From positions 62,001-126,000 of the forward strand of contig CAYYYS010000001.1 in NCBI GenBank assembly GCA_964476155.1: a stretch of DNA of 64,000 bases, read 5' to 3'. Position numbers and translations under genes: made by a program. Shown one piece after another: positions 53,540 to 61,951 of the stretch. Origin of the DNA: JAHIYU01 sp964476155. Its GTDB lineage: Bacteria > Krumholzibacteriota > Krumholzibacteriia > LZORAL124-64-63. Every line of letters starts with the position of its first letter. Position 1 is the first letter of the stretch. Below the pieces are notes generated by a model. That model did no database searches and had not been told where the DNA came from. It saw only the letters and a program-made list of their open reading frames with translations.

Positions 53540-53761
53540 TCAGTCGTCCTTCTTCTGCTCGTCCTTGGGGGCCTCGTCGATCTCCCGCTTCACCTCTTCC
53601 TGCACGTCGCGGGTGGCTTTGCGGAATTTCTTGATGGACGCGCCAAAGGACTCGGCGATTTCGGGCAAGCGGCGGGGGCCGAAAACCAGCAGCACCACGA
53701 GTCCGATCACCAGCAGTTCGGGCCAGCCGAGACCACCGATAAACGCAAGAAATGGAGTCAT
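53540..53761 (-). CDS. tatA: Sec-independent protein translocase component TatA/TatE
   Basis: 73 aa. One N-terminal helix (WPELLVIGLVVLLVFG, about 13-28) is followed by FGPRRLPEIAESFGASIKKFRK, the classic TatA amphipathic helix with the FGPxxLP motif, and a charged tail. The length favours TatA over TatB. It forms the twin-arginine export pore with TatC, which is not in the window. It lies in a run of envelope and repair genes with 25-bp gaps on both sides. Confidence 0.92.
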   Translation of the reverse strand: MTPFLAFIGGLGWPELLVIGLVVLLVFGPRRLPEIAESFGASIKKFRKATRDVQEEVKREIDEAPKDEQKKDD

Positions 53762-53786
53762 CTTCTTCTCCCCGACACGTCGGTCG

Positions 53787-54050
53787 TCAACGGTACCAGC
53801 GCAGGATCTGCGAGGCCACGAAAACGCCGATCACGCTCATGAAGTTGAAGTGAAGCTTGAAGCCGAAGGTTATGTCCAGGACCACGAGGTCCCAGTGATT
53901 CAGTTCGGGTCCGAAACTCACCGAACGAACGAAGAGCTGTTCGGCCACGGAGCCTTCCTCGAGGAAGAGTCCGATGACCTGGCTGAGGATGGCGCCGATG
54001 AGCATGCCCAGAAACAGGGTCAGCAACACCGTTCCCATCGATTTCTGCAT
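53787..54050 (-). CDS. DUF4321-type membrane protein
   Basis: 87 aa. The ATG at 54050 follows GGGAGG and begins MQKSMGTVLLTLFLGMLIG. Two membrane helices are visible, about residues 5-27 and 63-80. The loop between them (VRSVSFGPELNHWDLVVLDITFGFKLHFNF) matches the short DUF4321 family in spirochaetes and related diderms. No function is known. It precedes tatA in the same run, which may hint at envelope transport. An extension to 54068 is not supported. Confidence 0.7.
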   Translation of the reverse strand: MQKSMGTVLLTLFLGMLIGAILSQVIGLFLEEGSVAEQLFVRSVSFGPELNHWDLVVLDITFGFKLHFNFMSVIGVFVASQILRWYR

Positions 54051-54136
54051 AGCATCCTCCCAAAACACGGCTCATTCGTCGGTGAACCAATATATCCGCA
54101 CACCCCTCGGGATTCCAAGGGCTAATCCGGCACAAA

Positions 54137-54595
54137 TCAGGGCGCGCTCAGGACCTCGCGCAGGTGCTCGTGGTCGGCCCCCAGAACGAGGACGGCGTCC
54201 TCGACGGCGGCGCCATCGTGTTCCCTGATCACCAGCGGCCCGCCGAGACGTGCGGCGAGGGCTTCGGCCCGATCGTCGTCCAGGCGCCGGTTGATCAACA
54301 GGGACCGGGCGTAATGATCGTGGGGCGCGTTGTCGACACGGTTGGCCACGCAACCGACCCGGCCGACCAACAGGCTGAAATCCCCGGCCAGTTTCTTCAC
54401 CGCGGTTCCGTTGAGAATGAGCAGATGGACAACATCGCTGGGAGCCTCGCCCTCCGCTTCGTCCGGCGCGGCACGGCGAGCCTCGGGAGCCTCGATGACG
54501 TCGGACAGGACCCCGTCGCCATGGACCACCCACACACCCACCGAGCCGATACAGACCAGTACCAGCAGCAGCAGAACAACTCGCAGCACACCCAT
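54137..54595 (-). CDS. LytR C-terminal-domain (LytR_C) protein
   Basis: 152 aa. One N-terminal membrane segment (about 5-25, LRVVLLLLVLVCIGSVGVWVV) precedes a linker. The LytR_C domain starts at VHLLILNGTAVKKLAGDFSLL (about residue 57), which carries the ILNGTxxxxLA motif. The domain occurs at the C-terminus of LytR-CpsA-Psr proteins; here it stands alone. The start overlaps the HIT gene stop as TGATG. It may be a cell-wall-binding accessory. Confidence 0.75.
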   Translation of the reverse strand: MGVLRVVLLLLVLVCIGSVGVWVVHGDGVLSDVIEAPEARRAAPDEAEGEAPSDVVHLLILNGTAVKKLAGDFSLLVGRVGCVANRVDNAPHDHYARSLLINRRLDDDRAEALAARLGGPLVIREHDGAAVEDAVLVLGADHEHLREVLSAP

Positions 54596-55095
54596 CAAAG
54601 TTCCGTTCCCGCCAAAGCGGCTTTCAGGGCCGGTTGGAGGGTCTCATAGGATTGGCCCAGGGTTTCGGGCATGATGCGCGTATCGCCCACAACGGTGACG
54701 AAGTTGGTATCCGACGACCACCGGGGCAGAAAATGCACATGGAAATGGGCGGGAATGCCGGCACCGGCCGCTCCCCCCGCGTTATAGCCGCAGTTGATGC
54801 CGTGGGGTTGATACGCTTCGCGTTGAGCTGCTTCGCAGGCTTTCATCAGCACGGCCAGATCGGCGACTTCCTCAGCGGTGCAGTCGGCCAGGGCGCCCAG
54901 GTGCCGGTTACTCACCACCAGGAGATGGCCGCAGTTATACGGGTAGTGATTGAGGATCACGTACCAGAGACGCGACCGGTGCAGGATGAAGTGCTCACGG
55001 TCGTCACCCGCGAGAGCGTTGCAGAAGACGCAACCGTCCTCAGCCTTCTCACCCTTGACGTACTCCAGGCGCCACGGTGTGTACAGTCTGTCCAC
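54595..55095 (-). CDS. HIT-family hydrolase/nucleotidyltransferase
   Basis: 166 aa. The GTG at 55095 follows GGGGGAG, and the protein then begins VDRLYTPWRLEYV, a common start of Ap4A phosphorylase-type HIT proteins. CVFCNAL (about 22) is a zinc-like knuckle, HLLVVSNRHL (about 57) is conserved, and the catalytic triad is HFHVHFLPR (about 117-125, HxHxH). Such proteins cleave dinucleoside polyphosphates. It starts one base after the preceding nucleotidyltransferase gene, suggesting nucleotide by-product clean-up. Confidence 0.85.
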   Translation of the reverse strand: MDRLYTPWRLEYVKGEKAEDGCVFCNALAGDDREHFILHRSRLWYVILNHYPYNCGHLLVVSNRHLGALADCTAEEVADLAVLMKACEAAQREAYQPHGINCGYNAGGAAGAGIPAHFHVHFLPRWSSDTNFVTVVGDTRIMPETLGQSYETLQPALKAALAGTEL

Positions 55096-55096
55096 T

Positions 55097-55858
55097 TCAG
55101 TCTCCCCCACGGGCCCGCAGGAGCGCGTCCGCGGCTGCAAGTTCGTCGACGGTGTTGATCCCCACGACCTCGTCCGGGTCGGTCATGGCCACCGCCTGCA
55201 CGGCTTTTCCGTCAGCCACGAGATGAGCGATGGTGTCGGTCAGGTAATACTCGCCCTGATCGTTGTCCTTGGACAGCTTGGCCAAAGCCGTAATCATGTC
55301 CGCGGTCCGAAAGCAAAAGACGCCCGTGTTGTACTCGCCGATGGCCGACTCGTCCGCGGACGCGTCGCGGGCCTCCACGATGCGCGCCAGATTTCCGGCG
55401 CCGTCCTTGACGATGCGCCCATAGGCGCCTGCGTCGTCGACCACGCAGGTCAGCACGGACGCACTCACGCCCGAGGCCACCGTCTCTTCGATCAGCCGCC
55501 GGACCGTTGTCGCCCGCAGCAGGGGAACGTCGCCGGCGAGAATCACCGTGTACCCGCCCGGGTCCAGGGACGGCACCGCAACCTGCACCGCGTGACCGGT
55601 GCCCAGCTGCGGCTCCTGGATCACGAAAACCAGATCGTCCGCCGCGAAGCGGGTCTCCACACGGTCGGCCTGGTGCCCGACGACCACGACGGTGCGATCG
55701 ATTCGCGCCTGCCGGACGGCATCGAGGACACGTCCCAACAACGGACGCCCACCGATCTCGTGCAACACCTTGGGTCGGTCCGATTTCATGCGCGTCCCCT
55801 TGCCGGCGGCCAGAACCACGGCCTGCAGCAGGGTCTCGGTGTCGTTCAAGTCGGTCAT
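55097..55858 (-). CDS. GlmU-type nucleotidyltransferase without acetyltransferase domain
   Basis: 253 aa. The N-terminus QAVVLAAGKGTRMKSDRPKVLHEIGG (about 12-37) is the nucleotidyltransferase motif of GlmU, and QEPQLGTGHAV (about 78) is the substrate loop. The ~450-residue bifunctional GlmU has a left-handed beta-helix acetyltransferase domain; none follows here. It should make UDP-GlcNAc or another NDP-sugar. It overlaps the panC stop (ATGA) and precedes HIT by one base. Either a separate acetyltransferase exists elsewhere or this is a different sugar nucleotidyltransferase. Confidence 0.75.
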   Translation of the reverse strand: MTDLNDTETLLQAVVLAAGKGTRMKSDRPKVLHEIGGRPLLGRVLDAVRQARIDRTVVVVGHQADRVETRFAADDLVFVIQEPQLGTGHAVQVAVPSLDPGGYTVILAGDVPLLRATTVRRLIEETVASGVSASVLTCVVDDAGAYGRIVKDGAGNLARIVEARDASADESAIGEYNTGVFCFRTADMITALAKLSKDNDQGEYYLTDTIAHLVADGKAVQAVAMTDPDEVVGINTVDELAAADALLRARGGD

Positions 55859-56730
55859 CCTCCAGATGGGAACAGGGACGTCTCCGCGGCGCCCCGTTCA
55901 TCGACGCTCAGGACCATATTGTCGATCAGGCGCGCGGGACCCACCTGCGCCGCCACCGCCACGATCACCTTGCCCTCGGCCTGGTCGAGGCGCGCCAGGT
56001 CCGGCACGGCGCGGATCTCCGCATAGTCGATACCGTCGGTCTCGGCCAATTCCCTCACCAGTAGGGCTTCCAGAATCGATACGTCGCGCTCGCCGTCGCT
56101 CAGCGACGTCTTGACCGCGTTCAGGCTTCGCCACAGGCTGACGGCTCTTTGCCGGTTCTCTTCGTTCAGGTAACGATTGCGCGAGGACATGGCCAGGCCG
56201 TCGTCCTCGCGAGCGGTCGGCGCGTCCACCAGACGGATGGAAAAGTCGAGATCCCGCACCATCTCGTCGATGACCAGGCACTGCTGCCCGTCCTTGCGGC
56301 CGAAGACGGCCATGTCCGGACGCACCAGGTTGAAGAGCTTGGCGACCACGGTCAGCACGCCGGAGAAATGGCCGGGACGTCGCGCCCCGCAGAGTTCCTT
56401 GGCCCGGTTTCCGGGGACCACCGAAACGCCGTCCGGCGAACTGTACATCTCGGCCACCGACGGAGCGAAGACCGCGGCCGGCGCCAGCGGCGCCAACACC
56501 TTCAGGTCTCTGTCCAGATCGCGGGGATAGTGATCCAGGTCCTCGTCGGGTCCGAACTGGGTCGGGTTGACGAAGATCGAGACGACAACCGGCCCGAGCG
56601 CACCGGCACTGCGCACCAGACTCAGGTGCCCCTCGTGCAGGGCGCCCATGGTGGGGACGAAAACCAGCGGACCTTGTGCCCGCAGGTCCCGGAGCCGCTC
56701 CAGATCCTGGTGCGAACGGAGCAGATCCAC
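55855..56730 (-). CDS. panC: pantothenate synthetase
   Basis: 291 aa with a GTG start (GAGGAGGA upstream, in the panB end). The HIGH-type motif is FVPTMGALHEGHLSLVR (about 24-40). PTQFGPDEDLDHYPRD (about 57), LCGARRPGHFSGVLTVVAKLF (about 112) and FGRKDGQQ (about 142) with MSSRNRYL (about 180) are all conserved. It condenses pantoate and beta-alanine. panB is 3 bp upstream, so panBC are coupled. panD is not seen. Confidence 0.95.
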   Translation of the reverse strand: MDLLRSHQDLERLRDLRAQGPLVFVPTMGALHEGHLSLVRSAGALGPVVVSIFVNPTQFGPDEDLDHYPRDLDRDLKVLAPLAPAAVFAPSVAEMYSSPDGVSVVPGNRAKELCGARRPGHFSGVLTVVAKLFNLVRPDMAVFGRKDGQQCLVIDEMVRDLDFSIRLVDAPTAREDDGLAMSSRNRYLNEENRQRAVSLWRSLNAVKTSLSDGERDVSILEALLVRELAETDGIDYAEIRAVPDLARLDQAEGKVIVAVAAQVGPARLIDNMVLSVDERGAAETSLFPSGG

Positions 56731-56733
56731 GGC

Positions 56734-57639
56734 TCAGTCCTCCTCACCGTTCTCGACGGACGCCAGGTAGCCGCGTTCGCCTGGCTCGGCCGGGGTCTGC
56801 GGCTGCGAAGCCGGATCCCGATCCACGATACTCTTGTCGACAAAACTGTGCTCCGCGGACGGGAAGACACCGTCGCGCACCTCGTCGCCATAGGACTTGA
56901 CCGCCGCGATCGCCTCGCGTCCGAGTTCGGCGTATCGCTTGACGAATCGGGGACGGAGTCCGTCGAACAGTCCCAACAGATCGTGGTAGACGAGGATCTG
57001 GCCGTCGCAATGCGGCCCCGCGCCAATACCGATCGTTGGGATGGTGACCGTCGCGCTGATGCGTTGCGCCAGTTCCGCCGGCACGCATTCCACCACCATG
57101 GCGAAGCACCCGATCTCCTCCAGGAAGGCCGCCTCGTCCAGCAACAGGTCGGCAGCGCCACGGCCGCGGCCCTGGACCTTGAAGCCACCCAGCTTGTGCA
57201 CCGACTGGGGCGTCAGGCCGACGTGTCCCATGACCGGGATCTCCGCCGCCAGCAGGGCCTTGATGGCCGGTCCGCGCGCGCGACCGCCCTCCACCTTGAC
57301 CGCGGCCACGCCGCCCTCTTTCACCAGGCGGATGGCGTGCTGAACGGTCTCGTCCGGCGAGACGTGAAAGCTGCCGTAGGGCATGTCGGCGATGACCGGA
57401 ATACCCGGGCGCGCCCGGGTAACCGCCGCGCAATGGTGGACCATGTCCGCGATGGTTACCGGCAGCGTGTTCTCGTGCCCGAGCACGACCATGCCGACCG
57501 AATCACCCACCAGCAAGGCATCAACGCCACCGTCACGCGCGATCAACGTAGACGTGAGGTCGTACGCGGTCAGCATGACGATCTTGCGACCCTGGCGTTT
57601 GTAGGCGGCGAAAAGGCCGAGTGTCTCCTGCTTGCTCAT
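56734..57639 (-). CDS. panB: 3-methyl-2-oxobutanoate hydroxymethyltransferase
   Basis: 301 aa. The TIM-barrel motifs are KIVMLTAYDLTSTLIA (about 19-34), VDALLVGDSVGMVVLGHENTLPVT (about 39), VIADMPYGSFHVSP (about 81), VKVEGG (about 116), PVMGHVGLTPQSVHKLGGFKVQG (about 135) and TIGIGAGPHCDGQILVYHDLLG (about 195). It makes ketopantoate for CoA. The C-terminal ~30 residues are an extension beyond the usual length. It follows the deoxynucleoside kinase gene by 9 bp. Confidence 0.95.
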   Translation of the reverse strand: MSKQETLGLFAAYKRQGRKIVMLTAYDLTSTLIARDGGVDALLVGDSVGMVVLGHENTLPVTIADMVHHCAAVTRARPGIPVIADMPYGSFHVSPDETVQHAIRLVKEGGVAAVKVEGGRARGPAIKALLAAEIPVMGHVGLTPQSVHKLGGFKVQGRGRGAADLLLDEAAFLEEIGCFAMVVECVPAELAQRISATVTIPTIGIGAGPHCDGQILVYHDLLGLFDGLRPRFVKRYAELGREAIAAVKSYGDEVRDGVFPSAEHSFVDKSIVDRDPASQPQTPAEPGERGYLASVENGEED

Positions 57640-57648
57640 CGTTCACCC

Positions 57649-58302
57649 TTAGGCTGGAGCAAAATAGTGTGTTCCCTGGAACGTCTCTCCGAGCTGCGAA
57701 TAGAGCTGGTCGAGATCGCCGGGCACGTTCACGAAGTCGAACTCGTTCGTATTGATCACCAGCAACGGCGTCTGGCGGTAGTGATGAAAATAATAACTGT
57801 AGGCGCTGTTGAGCGCATCGATGTATTCGCGGTTCATGTCGCGCTCGAAGCTGCGTCCGCGGATGTTGATGCGCTCCATCAGCACATCGGTGGACGTCTG
57901 CAGATAGATCACCAGGTCGGGTTTGAGAATGTGCTGTTCGAGAATGTTCGCCAACTGGTCGTAGAGCGCGAGTTCGTCGTCGCTCAGATTCAGATTGGCG
58001 AAGATGCGGTCCTTGGCGAACAGGTAATCCGAGATGACCGTGGTGGCAAACAGATCGGGCTGGGTTAGCTTCTGCTGCTGACGGTAACGGCTCAACAGGA
58101 AAAAGATCTGGGTCTGAAAAGCGAAAAACGCCCGGTCCTGATAGAACTTGGCCAGGAAGGGATTCTCCTCGACGATCTCCAGATTGACCGCCGCGCCCGT
58201 CCGGCTGGCCAGAAGCTTCGTGAGACTGGTCTTACCGGCGCCGATCACGCCTTCCACAACGATATAACGCCAAGGCAACACGCCTGATCCCTCCGGTGTC
58301 AC
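57649..58302 (-). CDS. deoxynucleoside kinase
   Basis: 217 aa with a GTG start overlapping the folK stop (GTGA). The P-loop is VVEGVIGAGKTSLTKLLA (about 14-31). The ATTVISDYLFAKDRIFA segment (about 84-100) carries the DRS-like motif, and ERINIRGRSFERD (about 132) is the lid. It resembles the dGK/dAK-type deoxyadenosine/deoxyguanosine kinases of Gram-positives and FCB bacteria. It salvages purine deoxynucleosides. Confidence 0.82.
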   Translation of the reverse strand: MTPEGSGVLPWRYIVVEGVIGAGKTSLTKLLASRTGAAVNLEIVEENPFLAKFYQDRAFFAFQTQIFFLLSRYRQQQKLTQPDLFATTVISDYLFAKDRIFANLNLSDDELALYDQLANILEQHILKPDLVIYLQTSTDVLMERINIRGRSFERDMNREYIDALNSAYSYYFHHYRQTPLLVINTNEFDFVNVPGDLDQLYSQLGETFQGTHYFAPA

Positions 58303-58850
58303 ATTTCCTCGACGGCCATCGCCGACAGTACAAACTCAGGCCGACGGTTCGCGATCCGACCCTCGGCAGAGAGAATCATGGCACATCGCCGCGCGACTGT
58401 CTGCCCCGAATCCGGGAGAACGAGGCCCGGATCCAGTTCGGCCAGCGGCGCGAGTACGAAGGCCCGCTCCGCGAGCCGGGGATGCGGTATTTCCAGGTCG
58501 GTCTCCGACACCCGCAGATCGCCGTAGAGCAGTATGTCCAGGTCCAGGGTTCGGGGCCGCATGTGGGTCAGGCCGCCGCGACCACGGTCCTGCTCGATCC
58601 CCTTGAGAGCCGCCAGCAACGCGGCCGGCGTCAGATCCGTCGCCACGGCCGCGCAAGCATTCAGATAATCGAGCTGGGCCTCGCCGGGCCCCACGTAGGC
58701 ACTCTCGAAAACACCGCTGAGCGCCCGGACTTCGATACGCGGATGGGCAGCCATGGCCGCCACGCCGGCCCGCAGTTCCGCGATCCGGTCGCCGAGGTTG
58801 CTCCCCAGGCCGATATAGACGGGCCGTCTGTCCGTAGCCGATGATTTCAC
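58299..58850 (-). CDS. folK: 2-amino-4-hydroxy-6-hydroxymethyldihydropteridine pyrophosphokinase
   Basis: 183 aa. YIGLGSNLGDR (about 11-21), FESAYVGPGEAQLDYLN (about 48), RGRGGLTHMRPRTLDLDILLYGD (about 90, the PRTLDLDLL motif) and IPHPRLAERAFVLAPLAELDP (about 123) are diagnostic of FolK. It transfers pyrophosphate from ATP to the pterin in folate synthesis. The start overlaps the folB stop by 4 bp. The C-terminus is longer than usual by about 20 residues. Confidence 0.93.
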   Translation of the reverse strand: MKSSATDRRPVYIGLGSNLGDRIAELRAGVAAMAAHPRIEVRALSGVFESAYVGPGEAQLDYLNACAAVATDLTPAALLAALKGIEQDRGRGGLTHMRPRTLDLDILLYGDLRVSETDLEIPHPRLAERAFVLAPLAELDPGLVLPDSGQTVARRCAMILSAEGRIANRRPEFVLSAMAVEEM

Positions 58851-59269
58851 TGGATGGACTCGCCGTTGCTGTGCCGCCGGCGCGACTTGCCCACGGGCCG
58901 ATTCAGCAGGTCCTCGCGCGTACGATCGATGGTCACCGACACGCTCCCCAGGAAATTCTTGATGGGCGGATTGGGCTTGTGAACGGTGACCGTCGCCGCC
59001 TCCAGCGGAAACTCGGTCAGCAGGGCATCGCAGATGCGGCCGGCCAGAGCCTCCACCAGATGGAAAGACTCGCCGGCGGTCAGATCGATGATGCGCTGAT
59101 GGACCTGGGTGTAATCCAGGGCGTCGGCAATGGTGTCGCTCTGGGCGGCCGGTTGCACATCGGCCCAGAGTTCCACGTCGATGACGAAGCGCTGCCCCAG
59201 TTCACGTTCGGCCGGATGGGCGCCATGGTAGGCGTAAACGTCGATGCCCGTGAGTCGAATGCAGTCCAT
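58847..59269 (-). CDS. folB: dihydroneopterin aldolase
   Basis: 140 aa. MDCIRLTGIDVYAYHGAHPAERELGQRFVIDVEL is the FolB N-terminus with the YHG motif; DYTQVHQRII (about 52) and VEALAGRICDALL (about 73) follow, and VTVHKPNPPI (about 93) contains the catalytic-type Lys. The start ATG overlaps the dapL stop by one base (TGATG). With folK it gives two successive folate steps; folP is not in the window. Confidence 0.9.
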   Translation of the reverse strand: MDCIRLTGIDVYAYHGAHPAERELGQRFVIDVELWADVQPAAQSDTIADALDYTQVHQRIIDLTAGESFHLVEALAGRICDALLTEFPLEAATVTVHKPNPPIKNFLGSVSVTIDRTREDLLNRPVGKSRRRHSNGESIQ

Positions 59270-60420
59270 CAGAGCCTCCGCAACCGGTCGGCCGCCTCGT
59301 TGACGCGGTCGTCGGCGCTGGTCAGGGAGATGCGGAACCAACCCTCGCCCCCGGGGCCGAAACCCGTGCCCGGAGTGACGATGATGTCCAGTTCCGCCAG
59401 AACCCGCCGGCAGAAGGACAGACTGTCCTCCCCCGTCGGCACGCGCGCCCACACGTAAAAAGTCGCGTCGGTCGCAAAGACTTCCAGGCCCGCGTGGTCA
59501 AGCGCGGCGACGATCACATCACGCCGGCGACGGTAAGGGGCCATCACCTGCGCCAGCAACGCGTCGCAACGCTCACTCAGGGCGAATATGGCTGTTTCCT
59601 GCACCGCAGTAAAGGAACCGCTGTCGATGTTTTGTTTCACGCGATCCAGGGCCGAGATCACGTCGGGGTGTCCCACGGCAAAACCGATGCGCCAGCCGGT
59701 CATGTTGAACATCTTCGAGAGACTGTGGAACTCGATCACGCGCTCGCGGGCCGGGTCGGCCGTCTGCAGCAGGCCGGCCGGCGGGGTGCCGGCGAGGGTC
59801 ACGTCCCGATAGGCGGCATCGTTGAGAACGACCGGTCCGTCACCGCCCACGGCGTCCATCACGACACGATAGTCCGCCGCGGTCGCGGTGGCGCCCGTGG
59901 GATTGTGCGGATAGTTCAGATAGAGCAGCCGTGTCCGATCGTCCGATTTGGCCGCCAGTTCGACGGGGTCGGGCAGAAACCCCCGCTCATGGGTCAGGGC
60001 ATAGGTCACGGGCTCACCGCCGGCCAGAATCGCCGCGTTGCCATAAACGGGGTAGCCGATATCCGGCACGAGGACCTTGTCCCCCTCCCCAAGCAGGGCA
60101 AAGGGCAGATGGGCCAACCCCTCCTTGCTGCCGATCAGGGCCATGACCTGCGTGTCCGGGTTGACCGTCACACCCTGGCGACGATCCAGCCAAGCCGCCA
60201 CGGCTTCGCGAAAAGCCGGCGCGCCCTGATTGCTGGGATACCCGTGGTTGGCCGGATTGCGTACGGCTTCGGCCATGACGTCCAGCAGGGGCGTCGGCGT
60301 CGGACAATCCGGATCACCGATGCCCAGATCGACGACGTCACGACCTGCGGTCACGGCTTCGCGCTTGGCGCGATCGATCTCGGTGAACAGATACGGGGGC
60401 AGTTTGTCGAGTCTGGACAT
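59269..60420 (-). CDS. dapL: LL-diaminopimelate aminotransferase
   Basis: 383 aa. The ATG at 60420 follows GGGAG, and the protein starts MSRLDKLPPYLFTEIDRAK, typical of DapL. LGIGDPDCPTPTPLLD (about 33), YPSNQGAPAFREAVA (about 60), LIGSKEGLAHLPFALL (about 90), LNYPHNPTGA (about 168), and the PLP lysine in LSKMFNMTGWRIGF (about 235) are present. It makes LL-diaminopimelate directly from tetrahydrodipicolinate for lysine and peptidoglycan. The pathway is typical of FCB and plant-type lineages. It heads the long operon to mrfB; extension to 60492 lies in the terminator and is rejected. Confidence 0.87.
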   Translation of the reverse strand: MSRLDKLPPYLFTEIDRAKREAVTAGRDVVDLGIGDPDCPTPTPLLDVMAEAVRNPANHGYPSNQGAPAFREAVAAWLDRRQGVTVNPDTQVMALIGSKEGLAHLPFALLGEGDKVLVPDIGYPVYGNAAILAGGEPVTYALTHERGFLPDPVELAAKSDDRTRLLYLNYPHNPTGATATAADYRVVMDAVGGDGPVVLNDAAYRDVTLAGTPPAGLLQTADPARERVIEFHSLSKMFNMTGWRIGFAVGHPDVISALDRVKQNIDSGSFTAVQETAIFALSERCDALLAQVMAPYRRRRDVIVAALDHAGLEVFATDATFYVWARVPTGEDSLSFCRRVLAELDIIVTPGTGFGPGGEGWFRISLTSADDRVNEAADRLRRL

Positions 60421-60460
60421 GATACTCCCGGGATCACTTGGACGGAACTCACCGCCGAAC

Positions 60461-60497
60461 AGGGAAAGGCCCCGCGCCGCGGTTGCGGTCACGGGGC
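60461..60497 (-). terminator. terminator of the TPR protein gene
   Basis: On the minus strand GCCCCG pairs with CGGGGC around an inner CCGC-GCGG mini-stem, followed by CTTTCCCT. It lies 26 bases after the TPR stop at 60523 and upstream of dapL. Confidence 0.55.
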
Positions 60498-60522
60498 ACT
60501 GTAAACCGAGGAACGATTCGAA

Positions 60523-61698
60523 TCAACGTCCGGCGTTCTGACGCTGGGCGCGCTCGCGCTCCATATGCTGGTCCTGACGTCCCATCTCATCGCGGGCATA
60601 GTTCCTGTAAATGCCGGTCGCGTTGGCAAAGACCCAGCGGAACTTCTCCTTGGCCTCCTGATAACGACCGTTGCATTCCAGGGCCTTGCCCCAGTAGTAG
60701 TTGATGTAGACGCGCTGCTCGGCGTCCTGGACACGCGCATGGGCCTCGGCGGCCTCGGCCAAGGCCTCCTCGCAAAGCTCGGAGCTGACCAGAACACTGA
60801 CCAGGCTGCCGGCGGTCTCGCCATCGTCGGGCTTGATGTCCAGATACTGGCGATAGGCCGTAACTGCGGGGCCGTAACTCTTGAGCTGCTGCCGGCAGCG
60901 AGCCATGTTCAGCAGGACGCGATCACGCTTGCTGCTGTCGGGGTTGTTATCGAGGAACGCCTCGCACTGGGTCGCCGCGCCGGCATAATCCTTGGCCCGC
61001 ATCTTGTCCACGATCAGCTGATAACCCACGCTGCCGCCGGCCTGGCTGCCGTACTCGGCGCGCTTGTCCTCGTAGAGTTTGGCTTCGGCGACGTTGCCGA
61101 AGCTGCGCTCGCGCTCGGCGGCCTTCTGGCAGGCCTTCACGAGCCGGGGCATGGCCTTGTCGCGCAGATCGGGACAGTTGTCCAGCACCTGCTCGTAGGC
61201 TTCTACCGACCGGGAATGATCCTTAACCGCACCGTGCATGACCGCCAGGTTGAAAAGGATCGAACAGTTCTCCGGATCCAGACGACTGGCGTTCACGTAG
61301 GCCTGACGAGCCTTGCGGTAATCCTTGAGCTTGGCGTAGGTCTTGCCCAGATCCATATAGTCGCTGGATTTGGCGTCCCTGCCGGTGACCTCGATGAGCT
61401 TTTCCTGGGTGGTCTGCGCCACATCGTAGCGCTCGTTGGCATAGTGGGCCTTGCCGAGATAGCGCAGCGAGTTGACGTGCTCGGGACAGATGGCCAAGGC
61501 CGACTCGAGCGAAGGGATGGCCTCGGTCCAGTTACGGGCATTGATGAAATCCCTGGCGACCATGAAAGCATGATCCGCTTCCTTGTACTGCGCTTCGGGA
61601 CAAGCGACGGTCTCGACAGCTGTCAATGTCGCGATCGCAGCGATCAGTATGATCAGCAGGGCGGAACGGATTGAGCGGGTCTCACTGATCTTCAACAT
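60523..61698 (-). CDS. secreted TPR-repeat protein
   Basis: 391 aa. A signal peptide covers about residues 12-32 (ALLIILIAAIATLTAVETVA). At least seven TPR-like helical pairs follow from residue 40 (FMVARDFINARNWTEAIPSLESALAICPEHVNSLRYLGKAHY is the first, SDYMDLGKTYAKLKDYRKARQAYVNASRLDPEN the next). The last 15 residues are charged (MERERAQRQNAGR). It is probably a periplasmic scaffold. It has its own promoter and a terminator, so it is monocistronic. The partner is unknown. Confidence 0.8.
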   Translation of the reverse strand: MLKISETRSIRSALLIILIAAIATLTAVETVACPEAQYKEADHAFMVARDFINARNWTEAIPSLESALAICPEHVNSLRYLGKAHYANERYDVAQTTQEKLIEVTGRDAKSSDYMDLGKTYAKLKDYRKARQAYVNASRLDPENCSILFNLAVMHGAVKDHSRSVEAYEQVLDNCPDLRDKAMPRLVKACQKAAERERSFGNVAEAKLYEDKRAEYGSQAGGSVGYQLIVDKMRAKDYAGAATQCEAFLDNNPDSSKRDRVLLNMARCRQQLKSYGPAVTAYRQYLDIKPDDGETAGSLVSVLVSSELCEEALAEAAEAHARVQDAEQRVYINYYWGKALECNGRYQEAKEKFRWVFANATGIYRNYARDEMGRQDQHMERERAQRQNAGR

Positions 61699-61771
61699 TG
61701 GTCAACTCCCAGCGGAACGTATTCGCGTTGGAGATTACTCCTACTTAATCTATGGAGATCGGACGGCCAGA

Positions 61772-61800
61772 AACATAGAAAAACACCGCCAGCGTGTCAA
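61772..61800 (-). promoter_or_regulatory. sigma70-type promoter of the TPR gene
   Basis: Perfect TTGACA and TATGTT are exactly 17 bp apart on the minus strand, about 75 bases upstream of the ATG at 61698. It sits in the 253-bp gap after the MobA-like gene. Confidence 0.6.
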
Positions 61801-61879
61801 TTGTGTCCTGCTTTCCGGTCTGTCCGCTCCAGGATCGAGGTTTCGTTCGGCTTGAGAACGGATCTACGTGGATCGCTTC

Positions 61880-61902
61880 AACTCTCTGTCGATCGGAGAG
61901 TT
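61880..61902. repeat. small hairpin after the MobA-like gene
   Basis: AACTCTC and GAGAGTT are perfect 7-bp arms with a 9-base loop, located 50 bp downstream of the stop at 61952 on the minus strand. No T-tract follows, so it is at best a weak terminator. Confidence 0.35.
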
Positions 61903-61951
61903 CCGGCCAGCGCAACCCGCATTTATTGCTCCGGAAACGTGCTGATACCTA

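Noticed and set aside
56149..58068. 639-codon open frame on the plus strand opposite panC, panB and the deoxynucleoside kinase
   Set aside because: Crosses three real minus-strand genes; shadow.
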